Shown piece after piece: positions 58,011 to 64,000 of a DNA stretch of 64,000 nucleotides (its first letter is position 1; each line of letters begins with the position of its first letter). The translations under genes were made by a program, and so were the position numbers. This stretch comes from Tsukamurella sp. TY48 (lineage in GTDB: Bacteria > Actinomycetota > Actinomycetes > Mycobacteriales > Mycobacteriaceae), in the NCBI RefSeq assembly GCF_019656655.1, contig NZ_BPMV01000002.1, positions 124,001 through 188,000 of the forward strand, read 5' to 3'. A model generated the notes under the pieces. That model ran no database searches, had not been told where the DNA came from, and saw nothing but the letters and a program-made list of their open reading frames with translations.

Positions 58011-59495
58011 GTGGCCAACCCCGAGGCTATCTACACGGACGTGCTGATCGTGGGTGCCGGCCTGGCCGGCATCGACACCGCCTACCGCGTATCCAGCACC
58101 GTCCCGCAGCTCAGCTACACCGTCCTGGAGCAGCGCTCCGAGATGGGTGGCACCTGGGACCTGTTCAAGTACCCCGGCATCCGGTCGGACTCGGACATCT
58201 TCTCCCTGAGCTACCCCTTCCTCCCCTGGAAGGGCACCAACCGCCTCGCGAGCGGCCCGGAGATCAAGGCCTACATCGAGGAGGCCGCCGCCAAGTTCGG
58301 GATCGACCGCAACATCCGGTTCAACACCAAGGTCGGCACCGTCGACTTCGACTCCGCGACCGACCTGTGGACCGTGACCGCCGAGCGTGACGGTGAGCCC
58401 GTCGTGTACACCGCGCGCTTCCTCGCGGCCTGCACCGGCTACTACAACTACGACGCCGGTTACGAGCCGCCCTTCCCCGGCATCGACGACTTCCAGGGCC
58501 AGGTGGTGCACCCGCAGCACTGGCCCGAGGATCTCGACTACCGGGGCAAGAAGGTGGTGGTGATCGGCTCCGGCGCCACCGCCATCACGCTGATCCCGTC
58601 GATGGCCGACGACGTCGAGCACATCACCATGCTGCAGCGCTCCCCCACGTACGTGCTGCCGGTGCCGAACGCGGACCCGCTCACGCTGTTCGGCGCCAAG
58701 GTGCTGCCGCCCCGCGTGGCCCACGGCCTCACTCGCAACATCAACGCCGTGATCAACGTGGGCCAGTACGTGCTGGCCCGCTCGTTCCCCAAGACCTCGC
58801 GCAAGTTCCTGCGCAAGCTGAACCAGAGCATGCTGCCCGAGGGCTACGACGTGGACACCCACTTCAAGCCCAAGTACGAGCCCTGGGACCAGCGCCTGTG
58901 CGTGGTTCCCAACGGCGACCTGTTCAAGACGATCAAGGACGGCAAGGCCGAGGTCGTCACCGACACCATCGACCGGTTCACCGAGAAGGGCATCCTGCTC
59001 AACTCGGGCCGCGAGCTCGAAGCCGACATCGTGATCACCGCGACCGGCCTGCAGCTGCTCGCCTTCGGCGGCGTCGACGTGCAGGTGGACGGCGCCCCCG
59101 TCAAGCCGAACGACCGCTTCGCCTACCAGGGGTACATGCTGGAGGGCGTCCCGAACTTCGCCTTCATCATCGGCTACACGAACAACTCGTGGACGCTCCG
59201 CGCCGATATCTCGGCCCGCGGCATCGCCCGCCTCCTGAGCTACATGACCACCAAGGGCTACACCCACGTGGAGCCCTCGGTCGGCACGCAGGTGCTCACC
59301 GAGCACCCCGCGCTCGACCTCACCTCCGGGTACGTGCAGCGCTCCCCCGACGCGATGCCCAAGGCCGCCACGGAGCAGCCGTGGATGATCCGGCACAACT
59401 TCGTGCTCGACTCGATCGACTTCGCCCGCTCGCAGGTCGACGCGCCCGAGCTGACCTTCGGTACCGTCGCCCCGGCGCAGAACGCCGGCGTCTGA
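58011..59495 (+). CDS. Baeyer-Villiger-type flavin monooxygenase (EthA-like)
   Basis: A 494-residue FAD/NADPH monooxygenase of the EthA (Rv3854c) size. The FAD motif GAGLAG is at residues 15-20, the Baeyer-Villiger fingerprint FxGxxxHxxxWP is at 161-172 (FQGQVVHPQHWP), and the NADPH motif GSGATA follows near 187. MGGTWDLFKYPGIRSDSDIFSL (about 50-70) is typical of the EthA branch. It oxidises ketones to esters; the mycobacterial enzyme also activates thioamide drugs. GTG 58011 follows GAGGAGTCTTTC. No adjacent ethR is seen; a strong terminator follows. Confidence 0.92.
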   Translation: MANPEAIYTDVLIVGAGLAGIDTAYRVSSTVPQLSYTVLEQRSEMGGTWDLFKYPGIRSDSDIFSLSYPFLPWKGTNRLASGPEIKAYIEEAAAKFGIDRNIRFNTKVGTVDFDSATDLWTVTAERDGEPVVYTARFLAACTGYYNYDAGYEPPFPGIDDFQGQVVHPQHWPEDLDYRGKKVVVIGSGATAITLIPSMADDVEHITMLQRSPTYVLPVPNADPLTLFGAKVLPPRVAHGLTRNINAVINVGQYVLARSFPKTSRKFLRKLNQSMLPEGYDVDTHFKPKYEPWDQRLCVVPNGDLFKTIKDGKAEVVTDTIDRFTEKGILLNSGRELEADIVITATGLQLLAFGGVDVQVDGAPVKPNDRFAYQGYMLEGVPNFAFIIGYTNNSWTLRADISARGIARLLSYMTTKGYTHVEPSVGTQVLTEHPALDLTSGYVQRSPDAMPKAATEQPWMIRHNFVLDSIDFARSQVDAPELTFGTVAPAQNAGV

Positions 59496-59509
59496 CGACA
59501 CCCGCAACG

Positions 59510-59550
59510 CGAAGAACCCGCCCCGGCATCATGCCGGGGCGGGTTCTTCG
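59510..59550. terminator. Perfect bidirectional 20-bp-stem terminator
   Basis: The arms begin CGAAGAACCCGCCCCGGCAT and pair perfectly with the following 20 bases across a single C. It lies between the stop of the flavin monooxygenase and the stop of the L,D-transpeptidase, so both convergent genes can use it. Confidence 0.92.
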
Positions 59551-59562
59551 TCTACAGGGTTG

Positions 59563-60183
59563 CTACGAGCCGGGGGTGTACTTACCGCCCACGGTGCCGC
59601 GCACCACGATCGGGGTGCCGATCGGGAAGTTGTCGTAGATGTACTTCCCGTTCTCCGTGCTCACGTTCAGGCAGCCGTGGCTCACGTTCGAGACACCCTG
59701 CTGGTTCACCGACCACGGCGCGGCGTGGACGAAGATGCCGCTCCAGGACATGCGGGTGGCGTACTCGACGTACGTGCGGTAGCCCTCCGGGGAGTTGACC
59801 GGCACGCCGTACGTGGACGAATCCATGTACATGTCGCGCTTCTTCTCCATGGTGTAGTACGTGCCGTTCGGCGTGGGGTGCTTATCGCTGCCCATCGACG
59901 TGGGCATCGTCTTCACGACCTCACCGTTGCGCCAGATGGTGATCTGCTTCGTCGCATCGTCCGCGAGCGCGACCCATCCCGTCTTGGTGGCGACCGGGGG
60001 CGCCTCCTGCGTGGGCGCGGGGCCATCGGTGGGCGTGGGCGTGGGCGGCGTGGTCGGGGCCGCCGCGGCGATCCCGACGGTGGCCGTGGCCGCGACGAGC
60101 GCGGCCGCCGCACTCGCACCGAGACGGGCGAACCCGCGGCGAGTGAGAGCGGTGGCGCCGGTATGGCGGTCAGTCATCGTCAT
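59563..60183 (-). CDS. L,D-transpeptidase (YkuD), exported
   Basis: A 206-residue cell-wall enzyme. The N terminus has a twin-Arg signal ([16 protein letters not shown]) and is followed by a Pro/Thr-rich linker. The YkuD domain (from about residue 65) carries the active-site signature [11 protein letters not shown] then SHGCLNVS, with Cys171 as nucleophile and His169. It makes 3-3 peptidoglycan cross-links, which dominate in mycolic-acid bacteria. Unlike LdtMt2 it lacks the N-terminal Ig-like domains and is short. A 14-bp palindrome lies about 40 bp upstream of the ATG. Confidence 0.93.
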   Translation of the reverse strand: MTMTDRHTGATALTRRGFARLGASAAAALVAATATVGIAAAAPTTPPTPTPTDGPAPTQEAPPVATKTGWVALADDATKQITIWRNGEVVKTMPTSMGSDKHPTPNGTYYTMEKKRDMYMDSSTYGVPVNSPEGYRTYVEYATRMSWSGIFVHAAPWSVNQQGVSNVSHGCLNVSTENGKYIYDNFPIGTPIVVRGTVGGKYTPGS

Positions 60184-60222
60184 TCCTCCTGGGCGGTATC
60201 AAGCCTTGCGCACAATCCTACG

Positions 60223-60236
60223 TGTCGGTACCGACA
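60223..60236. promoter_or_regulatory. TGTCGGTACCGACA palindrome upstream of the transpeptidase gene
   Basis: A perfect 14-bp palindrome 40 bp before the L,D-transpeptidase start. On that strand a TAGGAT hexamer (-10-like) follows 5 bp later, so the palindrome would sit in the -35 region and could serve as a repressor site. It also lies 15 bp beyond the end of the CPBP gene. Confidence 0.55.
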
Positions 60237-60250
60237 AACCTCGAAAACAC

Positions 60251-60838
60251 TTAACCCGAGCTGAGAACAGCACCGGCGCCGTTCAGTGCCCAATGCGCCG
60301 CCATCGCGGGCCACAACCTGCGGGTTCGCCGTACCAGAGCGTCGAAGGCCGCCCCCGCGAACGAGGTGACGGCGATTGTCGGAAGTACAGGGTCGCCGGC
60401 AGCCTGAGCGGCACCCACATGCCACAGCCCGAAAGTCAGGGCACCCGCGACCGACCCCGCAGGACGTCCCAGAGCGGCCTCCCAGCGCGGCGTGAGCGAA
60501 CCCCGGAAGAGCACCTCCTCCGGCAGCACCGTGCCCAACGGGATGTCCAGCAGCACCCACCGCGGCAGCGGCGGCGGATCCTCGCGATCCACCGAGCGTG
60601 CGCCGATGAGGCCGGCGACCGCGAGCGCGGCCCCCGCTCCGACACCGAGCGGAGCCGGAACCCGGGCCCGCGCCAGCAGAGCATCCGCAGCGCAGAACGC
60701 GGCGGTCGCTGCGGACCGGCCCGCACGGCCCAGGCCGAACTCGTGCGTCAGCCGCGGAAGCGCCGCGTTCGACCAGGCCACCGCGGCGCCCGAGGCCAGT
60801 GCCGCACCACCGAGCGCGCCGCGATCCGGGCGGCTCAT
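60251..60838 (-). CDS. CPBP-family intramembrane metalloprotease
   Basis: A 195-residue membrane protein with about five to six helices and the CPBP/ABI signature EEVLFRG (in VLPEEVLFRGSLTPRWE, near residue 110), followed by LTFGLWHVG with the catalytic His and a final AAHWALNGAG. Members are Rce1-like proteases or act in bacteriocin self-protection and membrane-protein maturation. ATG 60838 overlaps the stop of the upstream lipoprotein gene (ATGA), so the two are co-translated. The frame is open further upstream inside that gene but is not CPBP-like. Confidence 0.85.
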   Translation of the reverse strand: MSRPDRGALGGAALASGAAVAWSNAALPRLTHEFGLGRAGRSAATAAFCAADALLARARVPAPLGVGAGAALAVAGLIGARSVDREDPPPLPRWVLLDIPLGTVLPEEVLFRGSLTPRWEAALGRPAGSVAGALTFGLWHVGAAQAAGDPVLPTIAVTSFAGAAFDALVRRTRRLWPAMAAHWALNGAGAVLSSG

Positions 60839-61680
60839 TGCATCGAGACCCAGGTACCGACCGTGCGGTTCAGGCTCGCGGAGAACGACAGATCGGGGGC
60901 GCCGTACCGTGCGGGATCGCGCGATTCGTCCTCCTGCAGTGCGTAACTCACGCCGCGCAGCCGGACGAAGTTCACGTGCGTGCCCGTCATCATGTCCACC
61001 ACGCCCTGCACCGCGGAGCAGTCCACGGCCACATCGGCATCGGAGCAGGTGACCAGGTTGTGCTTGCGCTTGTCCAGGTACTTGGTCTGCGCATCGGTCA
61101 TCGCCAGGGTGTTCTGGTAGATGTCCGGAGCGTTCGGCAGCGGGTTCGCCACCACCGGCTCGATCAGGGCGATCGGCCGCGGCGGACGCTGCGCCTGCCC
61201 GGCACCGAGGGCGATCACCAGCGGTGCGGCAGGGCCGTGCCCGACGGCGAGCAATCGTGCATCGTCGACCTTCGAGGTCTCGGCGAGCGCCGTGAGCGCG
61301 CGCCCGGCCCGGTCGAGGGCCTGCGCGTAGTCGGGATTGCCGGCGAGCGCACCGTCGTACCGCAGGCTGGCCACGCCCTGATGGGCCAGCATCACCGCGA
61401 TCTGCTTGGTGGCCACCTGGCCGCCGCGGTCGTCGTCGCCGAGCACCAGCGCGGCCCGCAGCCGATCCGGAGCCGATCGCGGCGCGGTGTAGGTGGCCGC
61501 GACCGCGCTCCCCGGAACCTGCACCGTGGACTCCGCCCAATCGGCGGGGATCGCGGCCGGTGCCGGCGGCGGCGGCGCGACCGAGGTCACCTGCGGAGTC
61601 GGGTCGTTCGACGAACACGCGGAGACGGCGAGCACGAGGGCCGCGATCAGGGCGCCGAGCCGAAGGCGGGCGGGCGTCAT
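60835..61680 (-). CDS. Exported alpha/beta-hydrolase-like lipoprotein with altered nucleophile elbow
   Basis: A 281-residue lipoprotein: signal peptide with lipobox VSAC (Cys22), Pro/Ala-rich linker, and a core resembling an alpha/beta hydrolase (ALVLGDDDRGGQ, IAVMLAHQGVASLRYDG). The expected GxSxG elbow reads AVGHGPAAP, so the nucleophile Ser is replaced by Gly, and an inactive, binding-type protein is likely unless the alignment is wrong. Two Cys pairs (VTCSDADVAVDCSA) suggest a disulfide. Its stop overlaps the CPBP gene by ATGA, which implies a joint function at the membrane. Confidence 0.75.
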   Translation of the reverse strand: MTPARLRLGALIAALVLAVSACSSNDPTPQVTSVAPPPPAPAAIPADWAESTVQVPGSAVAATYTAPRSAPDRLRAALVLGDDDRGGQVATKQIAVMLAHQGVASLRYDGALAGNPDYAQALDRAGRALTALAETSKVDDARLLAVGHGPAAPLVIALGAGQAQRPPRPIALIEPVVANPLPNAPDIYQNTLAMTDAQTKYLDKRKHNLVTCSDADVAVDCSAVQGVVDMMTGTHVNFVRLRGVSYALQEDESRDPARYGAPDLSFSASLNRTVGTWVSMQ

Positions 61681-61707
61681 CGAAAAATCTCTCCTCGGGT
61701 CGGGCGA

Positions 61708-62043
61708 TCAGCGCAAACGTTCGGCGGCGCGCGCGGTCTCCACCAGACGGTCCGCGAGCTCGGACAGTTCGTCGAGGGTGGCGCCCTCGGCGACGGCGGT
61801 CTGCACGTCTTCCGCCGCGCACCGTACCTCGAACATACGCTCCGCCACCGCCTCGGCCTCGGCCGCCGTCAGCACCACCGAATCGGCGGGCAGCGACGAG
61901 CCGTCCAGCGCGGCGCGGGCCTCGTAGGCGCGCTGGCGGCAGGAACGGCGGCAGTACTTCCGGGTGCGGCCGGGGCCCTCGGAGACCACCTCACGGCCGC
62001 ACCACGCGCACGCGGCGGACCGGCGTCGTCGAGCGGTGGTCAT
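61708..62043 (-). CDS. Small zinc-finger-like protein
   Basis: A 111-residue protein with a four-Cys site: Cys12-x2-Cys15 and Cys31-x3-Cys35 (CAWCGREV...KYCRRSCRQRAYEAR), like the zinc ribbons of the FCS/CxxC type found near rbpA in related genomes. The rest is one long acidic helix (SVVLTAAEAEAVAERMFEV...). It may bind nucleic acid or a protein partner. The start ATG 62043 is 61 bp from the rbpA start, transcribed divergently. Function unknown. Confidence 0.7.
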   Translation of the reverse strand: MTTARRRRSAACAWCGREVVSEGPGRTRKYCRRSCRQRAYEARAALDGSSLPADSVVLTAAEAEAVAERMFEVRCAAEDVQTAVAEGATLDELSELADRLVETARAAERLR

Positions 62044-62062
62044 GGCCGCTCATCCTAGCCGG

Positions 62063-62095
62063 TAGACTGGGAATGTTCGGCGTACGGCGATCGTT
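62063..62095 (+). promoter_or_regulatory. Overlapping housekeeping-type and sigma-R-type promoter elements of rbpA
   Basis: TAGACT (62063-62068) fits a housekeeping -10 box. GGGAAT (62069-62074) and GTT (62093-62095) are separated by exactly 18 bp, which is the disulfide-stress sigma-R/SigH consensus. In Streptomyces rbpA is a known sigma-R target. If used, the second promoter would give a near-leaderless transcript. Confidence 0.5.
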
Positions 62096-62104
62096 GGGAG
62101 AAGC

Positions 62105-62440
62105 ATGGCAGATCGAGTTCTACGGGGCAGCCGCCTGGGTGCGGTGAGCTATGAGACGGATCGGGACCACGACCTCGCTCCGCGGCGGATCGCGCGATAC
62201 CGCACCGACAACGGTGAAGAGTTCGACGTACCGTTCGCGGACGACGCGGAGATCCCCGGTACCTGGCTGTGCAAGAACGGCCTGGAGGGCACGCTGATCG
62301 ACGGCGTGGTGCCCGAGGAGAAGAAGGTCAAGCCCCCGCGTACCCACTGGGACATGCTGCTCGAGCGGCGGTCCGAGGGCGAGCTGGAGGAGCTGCTCAA
62401 GGAGCGGCTCGACCTGCTCAAGGCGCGTCGCGGCAAGTGA
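62105..62440 (+). CDS. rbpA: RNA polymerase-binding protein RbpA
   Basis: A 111-residue actinobacterial transcription factor. N-terminal MADRVLRGSRLGAVSYETDRD, the core RbpA domain (about residues 25-70, IARYRTDNGEEFDVPFADDAEIPGTWLCKNG), and the C-terminal sigma-interacting helix (HWDMLLERRSEGELEELLKERLDLLKARRG) are all intact. RbpA binds the RNA polymerase and sigma-A/HrdB and stabilises open complexes. ATG 62105 follows GGGAGAAGC. Its position beside ppm1-lnt is conserved in mycobacteria. A terminator follows 17 bp after the stop. Confidence 0.97.
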   Translation: MADRVLRGSRLGAVSYETDRDHDLAPRRIARYRTDNGEEFDVPFADDAEIPGTWLCKNGLEGTLIDGVVPEEKKVKPPRTHWDMLLERRSEGELEELLKERLDLLKARRGK

Positions 62441-62457
62441 CCTGAGAAACCACGAGA

Positions 62458-62485
62458 AAGGGCCCCGGAGAAATCCGGGGCCCTT
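62458..62485. terminator. Perfect 12-bp-stem terminator
   Basis: AAGGGCCCCGGA pairs with TCCGGGGCCCTT across a GAAA loop, followed by CTTCG. It lies between rbpA and the convergent ppm1 gene and can serve both. Confidence 0.9.
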
Positions 62486-62544
62486 CTTCGTGCGCGCGAC
62501 GCCGCCCGCTCAGCGGGCGGCGGCCCCGCGCAGCGGCCGAAGAC

Positions 62545-63306
62545 TCAGCGGCCGAGGCGGCGCTGCACCTTGCGCTTGCGGGCCTGGAACCCCCACTTCG
62601 GGACCAGGGTGGCCGCCTCCTTGAAGATGGAGCCGCTCATCTTGGAATCGCCGATGGTCCGCTCGGTGAAGGTGATGGGCACCTCGACCACGGTGTATCC
62701 GGCCTGCACGGCGCGCCAGGTGAGGTCGATCTGGAAGCTGTAGCCGAGCGATTCGACACTGTCGAGGCCGAGTCCCTCGAGCGTCTCGCGGCGGAAGGCC
62801 TTGTAGCCACCCGTGATGTCCCGGATCCGCGTGCCCAGCATGATCTGGCTGTAGACGTTGCCGCCGCGGGAGATGATCTGTCGCGACAGCGGCCAGTTCA
62901 CGGTCTTGCCGCCGGGCACGTAGCGCGAGCCGATCACCAGATCGGCGCCCGCGTCGATCGCGTCCAGGTGCCGGTACAGCTGCTCCGGGGCGTGCGAGCC
63001 GTCGGCGTCCATCTCGACCACCACGCGGTAGTCACGATCGAGCGCCCACTTGAAACCGGCGATGTACGCGCCGCCGAGGCCGTTCTTCTCCGAGCGGTGC
63101 AGCACGTGCACGCGGGGATCGGCGGCAGCCATCTCGTCGGCCTTCTCCCCCGTCCCGTCCGGGCTGCTGTCGTCGACCACGAGGACGTCGACGTCCGGCT
63201 GGGCGCGGTGCAGGCGACCCACGATGAGCGGCAGGTTCTCCAGCTCGTTGTAGGTGGGGATGATCACCAGCGTCTTCGACGAGGGAGACGACGGCTGCTC
63301 GGTCAT
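62545..63306 (-). CDS. ppm1: Polyprenol-phosphate mannosyltransferase (Ppm1, GT2)
   Basis: A 253-residue GT-A glycosyltransferase that makes polyprenyl-phosphomannose from GDP-mannose, the donor for lipoarabinomannan and glycoproteins. The [12 protein letters not shown] start, [11 protein letters not shown], the DxD metal motif in [13 protein letters not shown] and the [10 protein letters not shown] block are typical of dolichol/polyprenol-phosphate mannose synthases. In M. tuberculosis this domain is fused to Lnt in one protein; here the two genes are separate but overlap by ATGA (start ATG 63306). The last 15 residues are basic ([11 protein letters not shown]). Confidence 0.94.
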   Translation of the reverse strand: MTEQPSSPSSKTLVIIPTYNELENLPLIVGRLHRAQPDVDVLVVDDSSPDGTGEKADEMAAADPRVHVLHRSEKNGLGGAYIAGFKWALDRDYRVVVEMDADGSHAPEQLYRHLDAIDAGADLVIGSRYVPGGKTVNWPLSRQIISRGGNVYSQIMLGTRIRDITGGYKAFRRETLEGLGLDSVESLGYSFQIDLTWRAVQAGYTVVEVPITFTERTIGDSKMSGSIFKEAATLVPKWGFQARKRKVQRRLGR

Positions 63307-64000
63307 GTGGTTCCTTGGTCTGCTGTGGGCCGGTCTGCTGTGGAGTGGTCCGATGCGGGCTGGGTGAAACGCCATCCATCCTGCCTTATGGCGATGGCGA
63401 TCCCGCACAGGGTGAGCACCAACAGTGCGATGTTCCCCCACTCGCCCAGTCGGGCGGCCGGGGTGCGGCCCTCGCGCAGGGCGATGGTCTCCACCAGATG
63501 GTCGGCGGTCCAGATACGGGTGTTCTGCGCGATCGTGCCGTCGGGACGCACGAAGGCGCTCACTCCGGTGGTCGCGGCCACCATCACATCGCGATCGAGT
63601 TCGACGGCCCGGACCTGCGACATGCCCAGCTGTTGCCAGGTCATGCCCGTGCGCCCGAAGGTGGCGTTGTTGGTGGGCACCGTGAGCAGCTGCGCCCCGT
63701 TCGCCACGGACATCCGCAACGAGCGGTCGAAGGCCACCTCGTAGCAGGTCGCGACGCCGAGCGGCAGCGGCGGACCGTCGCCGCGGCGGGGATGCACCAC
63801 CCCGTCGCCGGTGCCGGGGGTGAAGTTGTTGGCCATGTCGACGTAGCTGGAGAACAGGCGGAAGAAGTCGCGCATCGGCATGGTCTCGCCGAAGGGCTGC
63901 AGGATGGCCTTGTCGTGCCGCTCCACCGGGCCCTCGGCGGTCATCAGGATCATGCTGTTGTAGTAGCGGCCGGTGTCGTCGTAGTGCACGCTGCCCACCA
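63303..64000 (-). CDS. lnt: Apolipoprotein N-acyltransferase Lnt, C-terminal part (cut by window edge)
   Basis: The last 232 residues of the membrane enzyme that adds the third acyl chain to lipoproteins. The nitrilase-like catalytic domain is visible: the Lys region [20 protein letters not shown], the Cys in [15 protein letters not shown], and a final membrane helix ([18 protein letters not shown]). The catalytic Glu is outside the window. Its stop overlaps the ppm1 start, so it is translated together with Ppm1, in keeping with the single fused protein in M. tuberculosis. The C terminus is short and acidic/Thr-rich. Confidence 0.95.
   Translation of the reverse strand, partial: VGSVHYDDTGRYYNSMILMTAEGPVERHDKAILQPFGETMPMRDFFRLFSSYVDMANNFTPGTGDGVVHPRRGDGPPLPLGVATCYEVAFDRSLRMSVANGAQLLTVPTNNATFGRTGMTWQQLGMSQVRAVELDRDVMVAATTGVSAFVRPDGTIAQNTRIWTADHLVETIALREGRTPAARLGEWGNIALLVLTLCGIAIAIRQDGWRFTQPASDHSTADRPTADQGTT

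Noticed and set aside
59510-59550. The long palindrome as an attachment site or element end
   Set aside because: It lies between two convergent stop codons and has the strength and place of an ordinary bidirectional terminator.

Overview
This is a GC-rich (about 70 percent), gene-dense actinobacterial chromosome segment. It carries a complete mce lipid-import operon, RbpA, a split Lnt/Ppm1 pair, a mycothiol-type arsenate reductase, a secreted chorismate mutase like that of Mycobacterium tuberculosis, and an EthA-like monooxygenase. Together these point to the mycolic-acid bacteria (Mycobacteriales). Tsukamurella or a near relative is my best guess, but I could not confirm it. I see no rRNA or tRNA genes and no CRISPR array.

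Layout. 1-9.6 kb: the N-terminal part of katG behind a Fur-type operator, kup, a serine hydrolase, a lysoplasmalogenase-MerR pair, DUF808, a regulator remnant and monomeric isocitrate dehydrogenase. 9.6-20.9 kb: regulators with their likely targets (TetR/lipase; TetR/MpaB-type oxygenase around a 22-bp inverted repeat; PucR/MFS/carbamoylase/M20 peptidase) plus a GH10 xylanase. 20.9-31.6 kb: yrbEA-yrbEB-mceA to mceF and two Mce-associated genes; nine of the ten gene ends touch or overlap the next start. 31.6-37.3 kb: an esterase, an EamA exporter, a DUF5994 pair whose second gene is frameshifted, a cold-shock protein, the chorismate mutase and a DUF3626 protein.

37.3-39.4 kb is an ars locus (arsR divergent from acr3-arsC) with a 13-codon leader overlapping acr3. 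39.4-40.96 kb looks acquired: a PD-(D/E)XK-type nuclease of lower GC, a perfect 29-bp tandem duplication and a perfect 17-bp-arm palindrome. 41-48.5 kb: a dehydrogenase/beta-propeller/CoA-transferase operon, an unknown 163-residue protein, a short UvrA-like ATPase and a VKOR protein. 48.5-51 kb: an MFS transporter gene split by a 1286-bp IS3-family element; the 3-bp target duplication and intact reading frame can be reconstructed exactly.

51-64 kb: a GntR regulator, a probable copper-responsive DUF6153/DUF305 pair under a TACCC-N5-GGGTA box, a PE-PPE-domain secreted protein, Fe-ADH, VIT1-like transporter, gamma-carbonic anhydrase, Rieske lipoprotein, EthA-like monooxygenase, L,D-transpeptidase, a CPBP protease/lipoprotein pair, and the conserved rbpA / ppm1-lnt neighbourhood. 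The strongest leads are the nuclease island, the reconstructed IS insertion, the copper box with a leaderless start, the ars leader, the Fur box without furA, and a candidate sigma-R-type promoter at rbpA.
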